Part shown: positions 56,976 to 64,000 of the stretch, one piece after another
Layout: each line of letters starts with the position of its first letter
How positions within the stretch are numbered: the first letter of the stretch is position 1
Assembly: GCA_947462335.1 (NCBI GenBank)
Contig: OX381721.1
Location: 1 to 64,000, forward strand
DNA: 64,000 nt
Reading direction: 5' to 3'
Source of the DNA: Harmothoe impar
Lineage: Eukaryota; Annelida; Polychaeta; Phyllodocida; Polynoidae
Position numbers and translations under genes: made by a program
Notes under the pieces: model-generated
The model's database searches: none
The model's input: the letters and a program-made list of their open reading frames with translations, nothing else
What the model was told of the DNA's origin: nothing

Positions 56976-57087
56976 GTCAATAAAGCCATTACGATCTATG
57001 ATCTGGTTGTAAAAGTCTATAACTGTCTGTAAAATTGGTCTTTTCCGCAAATGTAAAACTATTGTAAATCCATATACTCGTGCAGTG

Positions 57088-57111
57088 TAACCCTAATCCT
57101 AACCCTAACCC
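57088..57111. repeat. degenerate telomere remnant
   Basis: TAACCCTAATCCTAACCCTAACCC: four units, one altered, in the same orientation as the terminal telomere. It lies 80 bp before an LTR of the family that is inserted in telomere repeats at 14570. Confidence 0.7.
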
Positions 57112-57600
57112 ACAAAAAACATTACTCAGAAGATTTGGTATTTGTTTTATTATCATTTTCAAAAGAGATTAGTCAATATTTATTATATTCCTGTAAATCC
57201 AGATGAGAGCAAGCTCCCTGAGTTATCTCTTCATATGTCCCATGACTCAAAATATCAGCACTGCTTATATGGCACTATCTGCGAAAACGGACCTTAGTGC
57301 TGGGGACACCAATGTCCCTTCCAGTGCATGTCACATATAGAGTAGCAGCATACTACCATGTGTCAGAAGGTATGACATGATCCAAGAACTCCAAGACAAG
57401 CTACAAGTACAAATCTGTTTATCAAATGCTCTGCTCCTGGTATATATATACTCCTGGGTTACAAGTGTGTCATAATACCAGGTCACAACCTCAGACCCTT
57501 CTAATCTGGATAATTCAGGGGTCGTGACCCCAATTCACCCAGATATACCAAGACCCTTGCTATCCAAGTCAAAATCCAAAATACAGAGGTCGTGACCCCG

Positions 57601-60288
57601 AAGGTAGAAAAAAAACATGATAAATATCATGATTTATCATGCTAAATTAATCATAGTTTTTTCACGGAAATCCTGATTCTTAAACATAATTTATCATGAT
57701 AATTACCACGATATATCATGATTAATTATGCTAATAAATGATTCACCAAAGGAAATTCAGCACAATATATCATAATCTATCATACCTTATCATGTTTTAT
57801 CATAATACATAATATGATATGATCATGGTTTATTATGATTTAACCATGATAAATATCATGATAAAGCATGTTTTTTTTAAATCATGATTTCCGTGAAAAA
57901 AAAAATGATTTATTTAACATGATATCTATCATGATTTAACATGCTTTATCATGATGTATGTATCATAATTTAATCATGATTAATATCATGATAAATCATG
58001 TTTAAAAATCATGATTTCCTTGAAAAAACTATGATTTCCTTAACATGATATTAATTATATTTTATCATAATATGTATAATAATTTAATAGTGATAAATAT
58101 TATGACATATCATGTTTTAAAAATCATGATTTCTGTGAAAAAAACAATGATTTGATTAACATGCTTTATCATGATATATGTATCATAATTTAATCGTGAT
58201 AAATATCATGATATATCATGTTATAAAAATATGGGAAAAAATATCAATTTAATATAATATCCATCATGATTTATTATGTTTTATTCATGGGTTAGTGATG
58301 ACATCATTTTGAAGATAATTATCAAATTTAATTCTTGGTAGTCTGGCAGCTATTCAGTAGATGCAGGCAGGAGGTAGGCAGGTGCAGGCAGGAGGTGTGT
58401 TCCCATGGTGGACAGCAGTGGACTGAGGAGCCTACACTGCACCCACATTATATAGGGGGTGGAGTGCTGGTCATGTGACCAAAACGAGACTTGCTTCTGA
58501 TTGGCTGAGGGTTCAGTATTGCATTGACCACCATGGAGTGTACATAGGAGCGGGGAGGAGGCACTGGGGTGGCCGGTAGCCGGCCCTGGGACTTGGAGTA
58601 CCAGGGGAAGAACTGGGATGAAATGTATACCTCTGTGATGCTAGATAAATATCTGATAATGTGGTTATGTTCATGAAGACAATTAAACCTCTCACAGTCA
58701 CCTCTCACAGTCACCCACCATCTGACAAAGCCCAACAGAGGGCGGGGTAGGCCCACTACCTCCCACAGCTTCCTGGGGGCGGGGTAGGCCGGCTACAGAA
58801 GCCTTACACCTCACACAGTCGCCCACCACCTCTAACACTTTCTAGAGACGGAGTTGGCCGGCTACAGAGGCCCTGCACCTCCCACAGTCGCACACCACCT
58901 CCCACAGCTTTCTAGGGACGGGGTAGGCACCCCCCACAGTCACCCTCCACCCCACAGCCGTGTAAGAGTGGGGCAGCCCCCCCCCCCCCCATCCCCAACC
59001 AGATGTAGGAGCTCAGACAAAAACACAATTTATCATGATTTCAATCATGGTAGGAGGAACATCATTTATCGTGATTTTCCTCTCAAGAGGTAGTATCACG
59101 ATAAAGGTATGATTAATCATGAAAGCAGGAAACATGCTTTATCATGATTTTTCCTCTCAGGAGGTAATATCATGATAAAGTATGATTAATCATGTTAGAT
59201 CATGTTAGGAGGAAACATGATTTATCATGATAGAGTGGACATCTCTCTAGTGTACTCCACAACTCTTTCTACAAGGGGCTGTAAAAACTTCTTATTTTCT
59301 GGGAGCTCTGTAGTAAATAACAACAATAATAATAAATTATTTCACTGAAAAGATTGTCAATTATATGTCTGACTGTCAACAAAAAGTTTCTTATAAACAA
59401 GTTTATACCAATGGCACTTCGTTATAACCAAGTTACTTTACTATAGATATGTATGGATAAAAATCGGTACCAAGTAAATCTGTTTGTTGTAACCAAAATT
59501 AATTGTAAGGAAGTTTGTTGTAACCAAGTTTTACTGATTATGAAATATCATGATTAATCATGGTAAGACATGTTCTTGTTTTCCCCATCAATGGGAGAGA
59601 TCATAATAAATCATGATTAATCATGGTCAGATAAAATCATGATAAATCATGTTTTCTCTCTTAACTCTAAAAAATCATGATAAATCATGATAGATTGTGA
59701 TTAATAATGATAAGGGTAATCACAGTATATCATGATAAATTATGGTGAGGTAAAATCAGATAAATCATGATATAATATGATTAAGAATTATGAGGTAAAA
59801 TCAACGTAGGATCATAATGTAGCATGCTTAATCATGATAATTCAGGGTAGGAGAAAACATGATTAATCATGACTTCCCTTCTCAAGAGGTAATATCATGA
59901 TAAAGTAGCATGCTTAATCATGATAATTCAGAGTAGGAGAAAACATGATTAATCATGACTTCCCTTCTCAAGAGGTAATATCATGATAAAGTAGCATGCT
60001 TAATCATGATCAATCAGAGTAGGAGAAAACATGATTAATCATGATTTCCCCTCTCAAGAGGTAATATCATGATAAAGTATGATTAATCATGATTAATCAG
60101 GATACGAGAAAGCACAATTAATCATGATTTCCCCTGTCAAGAGCTAATATCATGATAAAGCATGCTTAATCATGATTAACCGGGATAGGAGAAAACATGG
60201 TTAATCAGGATTCATCATGATAGATCATGATATATCATGGTTCAGCATGATAAATCATGATATTTATCATGATATTTTTCTACCTGGG
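57601..60288. mobile_element. fold-back element 2 with ATCATGAT arms
   Basis: Ends AAGGTAGAAAAAAAACATGATAAATATC and, inverted, GATATTTATCATGATATTTTTCTACCTGGG match the termini of the element at 39880-43891. The left arm (to about 58290) and right arm (59020-60288) are packed with ATCATGAT palindromes. The interior differs from that of element 1: a GC-rich block with imperfect ~70-bp repeats (58735-58960) and a T/A-rich block (59240-59530). A clear TA duplication is not visible here. No gene. Confidence 0.75.
59821..60190. repeat. 86-bp tandem repeat in right arm of fold-back element 2
   Basis: About four to five units, each with AGCATGCTTAATCATGAT, GGAGAAAACATGATTAATCATG and CCTCTCAAGAGGTAATATCATG. 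Exact units start at 59821, 59907 and 59993; later ones are more diverged. Confidence 0.8.
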
Positions 60289-60670
60289 CCTGACCCCACC
60301 TAGATATGCCAAGTACCCAGGAGTGTGTGTATGACCCCTTACCTCTCATCTATGTGAATCCTGACCTACATCTGACCCCCAGAGCCTACTATACCAATCT
60401 ATGTTCACATATATCATTTAATCCTAAATATACAAGTGCTCTATATCCTTCTACTCTTAATGATAAAAGTTTGTAATTATGTCTAATTAAATCGTGATTA
60501 GGCACAGAATTACATTGCAACCCTGAGGAAGTTTGTATCTTTAGAATATAAACATCTGCACTCTCCAGCAGTATGATGTAGATCATGAGTTTCAATAACT
60601 GCTGTAGGTCGTGTTAGGAATGATGGGTTAATTTCGTCCTGCTTCATGACAGTTTATATTTATCCCAGAG

Positions 60671-61489
60671 TTAGGTACTGCTAAAGTTGTAGGCACCAAC
60701 TACAAAGCTGTTGTGTATTTTCACTGAAGTATAACAGTGAAAAAGTTCTTTGAGCTGCCCTTTATCCTTTTCCTCCTTCCAGGCCTTATTTATGCCAGGT
60801 GAATGGTAATCATCAGCAATCAGAATATGCCTTACTTTGTTGGCATGTACTTGTAGGTGCCGCAAGTCAGACCTGAAGTCCTCATAACCATGCCCGCCAT
60901 CTATATGTATGAGATCACATTTAAGGTTCGGATTTCTCTTTGTAAATTCTGGAATGGTCTTCTTTGAGTCTCCCCATGTAATATGAAGTCTACCAGGGAA
61001 TGACTTATTTAGATATTTGAACATTGGTTTGTTATATTTTTGGCTCCCCAGGGTAAAGGAATATACCTGAGCCTTTGTGTTGCCAGTTAGCCATAGATAA
61101 CTGCTGTGTCCAGCATTGAACCCTGTCTCACAAATAGTTTTTATGAAGCTACCATTGGCAACAGTGAGCAAAAACAACGCTTTTATGGGTATCCATCCAA
61201 CATTACCCACTATTGTTGGACTATATTTAAGTGCCTCTTTGTTTAGAATTTCCATAGATTGAACCAATTTAGAAAGCTTTGTGTCTCTGTCCTTATTGTT
61301 TTTGTACATGTCTTCGCAGTTTCTTATTCGAGTGTGGTTGAACTGGAATAGTTTCATCACATCAGTGTTGAGCTTCATCTCACGTGCCTTTCCATTGATC
61401 ACCTCAAAATATGTCCAAACTACTATCAAGCAGGTGAGGACAATGAAAATCAGATATACCCTATATCCTTCTCTTCCAAGCCTCATCAT
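60671..61489 (-). CDS. membrane-anchored class I SAM-dependent methyltransferase, paralogue
   Basis: 272 residues from the ATG at 61489 (the frame runs two codons further to a TTG). Residues about 11-30 (VYLIFIVLTCLIVVWTYFEV) form a signal anchor. SAM-fold motifs: ICETGFNAGHSSYLWL, VYSFTLGSQKYNKPM, CDLIHIDGGHGY and ILIADDYHSPG. It aligns along its length with the gene at 35991-36857 (shared CETGFNAGHS, FPGRL, ITWGDSK, AWKEE), and the two are inverted relative to each other about 24 kb apart. The substrate is unknown; ER/Golgi-lumen action is inferred from the anchor. No lesion is visible, and no clear AATAAA follows the stop. Confidence 0.85.
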   Translation of the reverse strand: MMRLGREGYRVYLIFIVLTCLIVVWTYFEVINGKAREMKLNTDVMKLFQFNHTRIRNCEDMYKNNKDRDTKLSKLVQSMEILNKEALKYSPTIVGNVGWIPIKALFLLTVANGSFIKTICETGFNAGHSSYLWLTGNTKAQVYSFTLGSQKYNKPMFKYLNKSFPGRLHITWGDSKKTIPEFTKRNPNLKCDLIHIDGGHGYEDFRSDLRHLQVHANKVRHILIADDYHSPGINKAWKEEKDKGQLKELFHCYTSVKIHNSFVVGAYNFSST

Positions 61490-61495
61490 GGACAA

Positions 61496-62616
61496 TCTTA
61501 GTTACAAAAATCAGGATCAGTTATCTTCAATTAATATAAAAGGTCCTGTTAGTCTACATACAATGTATAGTAGATGTACATATATTTAAAGGAAAAAAAT
61601 ATACATACACATGAACCTAAAATACCCATAAAAAGAGAACTATGCTAGTCCGATTCTTTTGGTCAGGTAATGGATTCTTTTGGTCAGGTAACAGGAACAT
61701 GCTAAGGAACAAGACCCCTTGCCACTTTTATTAGGTTGAGGAATGATTGGTTATTATTCGAAAAATGTTGGCAATAGGCCAATATGAAATGATAATTTAG
61801 AACAATGATATTAAAGTCTTCCATTCGCCACCTTGCCAAGAGCAAATATGCTTGAAAGATGTGTACATCTAAGAAGCGAAAAAGGAAAGCTGCTAATCTA
61901 AACTGTACCAACCTGTGAGTATGTTATGATTTATATTACATGCAAGCAGACAATGATGGCTGTGAGGATCACGCATAGAGAAATATGTATGATTGTCCAA
62001 GTGCTGTTAATAACTAGGTTTCCTGAGCCCCAGACCTCTCAACAATCTACAAGGGTCAGGTGAAAAGCAAATGCACAATTGGATTTAAAAATCAAGATTC
62101 AAGATTCAATTATTTGGCATTTCATATCTTCATACATGTTTATAATACTCAATCACAAATTTCCATGGATGTAATTTCACATATTAGAACATCAATACAA
62201 AAAGATTCATGTTTGGCAATGATTGTGGACAAATCACTTTGGAAATGTCAATGGTCATAACTGGTGCTTGAGCGCTAGGGGAAAAAAAGTTTTCCAATTA
62301 AATTGGGATATGGACCTATTGAACCTATGAGGTGTCAGATAGGCCCTTATAATATTTAGTTGATTTCATAACAAATAAGATCTGTGGTCTGGGCTTGTGA
62401 CAATATCGATTGATTTATAGTTTCTCTCTGAATACCATACTACCTCTGCCACTCCAACATCAGTAGTCATTACCCCTGCAGTGTCTTCCCCTCGAAACAC
62501 CCCTCCTCAGCAGCTCACTACATCTTCTCAAGCCCCAACCTCCAGTGCCATAGTAACGAATAGGTGAAAGTCTCAGGTTCGCTCAGAGACTAAGGACATT
62601 CTCAAATAAAACAATG
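61496..62616. other. intergenic region, no gene seen
   Basis: AT-rich, with a 20-bp direct duplication (GATTCTTTTGGTCAGGTAA, 61653 and 61674). It should include the promoter and any 5' exon of the neighbouring methyltransferase. No convincing ORF or RNA gene. Confidence 0.4.
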
Positions 62617-63850
62617 CATAATGAACTTTCGAGACAAGTTAGGGCCTCAGTCGCTGAAAATAGAAACAACCCAGCTAAATTCTGGGCAACCATCAACTCC
62701 ATTTTGTGCAATGCTAAATCTACAAAGAATCTTTTCTGATGAACAATTTGGTTTTACCCCACGTCGATCTACAGCAGATGCAGTTCAGGAAATGACTAAG
62801 AACATTTATATGGCCGTTGGGAGGTGAAGGCTTTCTTCATGTCTCTTTATTGAGATGAGGAAAGCCTTTGACACGGTCCACCATGGCAGACTGCTGGACA
62901 AGATTGGGAGAATTGGTGAAAATAAATCAGTTTTAAGATGCTATCTTTAGCATAGAGTTCATTGTACATTAGTTAATGACAAAATAGCAGAACCCACACA
63001 TGTCACCTTTGGCGTCCCTCAGGGGTCCATACTGGGCCCCTTGTTATTTTTGGTTTATATAAATGACCTACCTTAAGTTGTTGAAAATCCAAAACCATAT
63101 TATATGCTGATGACGCTGTAATGATCAATGATGGAAGGTCGGCTGAAGTACTGGCACTAACAAGCCAGCCTGACATTAATCTCCTCACTGAATGGTGTGC
63201 CACAAACAGGCTAACCTTAAATAGTGAGAAAACAAGCAAGTGATTTATGTTACAGTACCCAAAACCTCTAGGCTCACTGACCCAATTTTTCAAATTGACA
63301 ATACTGACATTACTAAAGTGAAAAGCTTCTGCTACCTGTGTGTTACAATTGATGAGAATCTCAATATGAAATCCCATCTTTCTGGTATCAGAAGAAATTG
63401 TGGATATAAAATGAAAAGAACTCACATGATAAGGGATAGCATTGATAATGAAACCTGTCTTGAAATCTGTAAACATTGCACCCTTCCTCTGGAATATTGT
63501 AGTTATATGTTAGACAATGCCACAAAAACTGACCAAAAAGGTTTCAGACTATTAAAAATCCAGGTCTTAGAGTAATTCTGCGTATTAGAAAACCACAAGA
63601 CATCACACAGGATGATTTGCATAATCAGTGTAATATGCCTAGACTTGTTAAACATAGAGACTGTCAACTCCTATTACACATGCACAAACTCTCAAAAGTC
63701 GAAGATTATATTATCGTCAATGAAAACCCTCGTACGAGGGCAGAAAACAAAATATGTTTCAAACAAGTCAGGTCTAAGCTACAGCTAGTAAAGAAATCAC
63801 AGCTGCGATTCTATGGGACTAGACAAGGCAACACAGTCAATAGATAGCCC
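62617..63850 (+). pseudogene. second non-LTR retrotransposon fragment (RT)
   Basis: Plus-strand RT remnant. The pre-RT segment (NPAKFWATINSIL) jumps to FSDEQFGFTPRRSTADAVQ, so the RT fingers between them have been deleted. Then come MRKAFDTVHHGRLLDKIG (first Asp), [20 protein letters not shown], a YADDAVMI box in a shifted frame near 63105, LNSEKTSK and a C-terminal stretch to 63847 with a basic end. It differs clearly from the element at 52900-55827. Several stops. Confidence 0.78.
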
Positions 63851-64000
63851 AGATAAGTTCAAAGCAGCAATAGAGGAAATAGATTTTACACAGGTGAAAG
63901 TTAGATGAGCCTATCTGGTATTGTTAGATAACTGTGTCTTTATGCATCACAGTACTGCTACTTCCAAATTTTTACATTTTTTTTTTTACAAATATGTCTA
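63851..64000. other. window end, no feature seen
   Basis: Short AT-rich stretch, possibly the 3' UTR of the preceding non-LTR fragment. Ends with a T run. Confidence 0.3.

Larger units (their letters stand above)
57192..60514 (-). repeat. solo LTR of the telomere-capped Gypsy family, split by a fold-back element
   Basis: Starts TGTAAATCCAGATGAGAGC and ends GATTAGGCACAGAATTACA, matching both edges of the LTR at 13782-14570 and interior blocks such as TACAAGTACAA, CTCCTGGTATATATA and GGTCGTGACCCC. A 2.7-kb insertion (57601-60288) divides it. No gag or primer binding site adjoins it, and I see no target duplication. Confidence 0.8.

Noticed and set aside
1..64000. tRNA, rRNA or other structured RNA genes
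   Set aside because: None recognised by eye on either strand; the tRNA-like words at 13766 and 33865 are primer binding sites, not genes.

Overview
This window is a chromosome end from an animal. The first 10.1 kb is an almost uninterrupted (CCCTAA)n array reading inward from base 1, which is the C-rich strand of a TTAGGG telomere at a left chromosome end. That repeat, the retroelement families present (Gypsy LTR elements, Ngaro/PAT-like tyrosine-recombinase retroelements, APE-type non-LTR elements, an Academ-like DNA transposon) and the few intact cellular genes point to an aquatic invertebrate, such as a mollusc, brachiopod, echinoderm or cephalochordate. I cannot narrow it further from sequence alone. 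Genes look intronless within their coding exon, and upstream splice acceptors are visible for two of them.

Layout. 1-10108: terminal telomere. 10109-14570: a Gypsy element on the minus strand, cut off inside its integrase by the telomere; its 5' LTR abuts a 225-bp interstitial telomere tract (14571-14795). 15104-16552: an apparently intact GT61-family glycosyltransferase gene. 17571-35060: a decayed Gypsy element (A, plus strand) split by a 15.4-kb LTR element (B, 18918-34333, minus strand, 4-bp target duplication GAAG). B is in turn split by a 6.1-kb Academ-like DNA transposon (26763-32897) and carries several MITEs, an extra ORF and a cluster of RFX/NF-Y/E-box-like sites. 35991-36857: a membrane-anchored methyltransferase gene. 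37213-52212: a decayed Ngaro-like element with split direct repeats, interrupted by a 4-kb fold-back element rich in ATCATGAT palindromes (39880-43891, TA target duplication) and by a second, GC-richer Ngaro-like element (44341-49959). 52900-55827: a 5'-truncated non-LTR element. 56066-57111: a TA-flanked MITE, a 43-bp tandem repeat and a degenerate telomere remnant. 57192-60514: a solo LTR of the same family as the telomere-capped Gypsy element, itself split by a second ATCATGAT fold-back element. 60671-61489: a paralogue of the methyltransferase, in opposite orientation. 62617-63850: a second non-LTR fragment.

Only three loci look like functional cellular genes: one glycosyltransferase and two related methyltransferases. 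All three are predicted type II membrane proteins, as expected for Golgi/ER enzymes. The rest is a subtelomeric nest of mobile elements whose insertion order can be read from interrupted ORFs and target duplications. The most unusual features are the telomere-capped Gypsy element, whose only LTR points transcription straight into the telomere, and the fold-back elements, whose arms alternate ATCATGAT palindromes with short variable hairpins.
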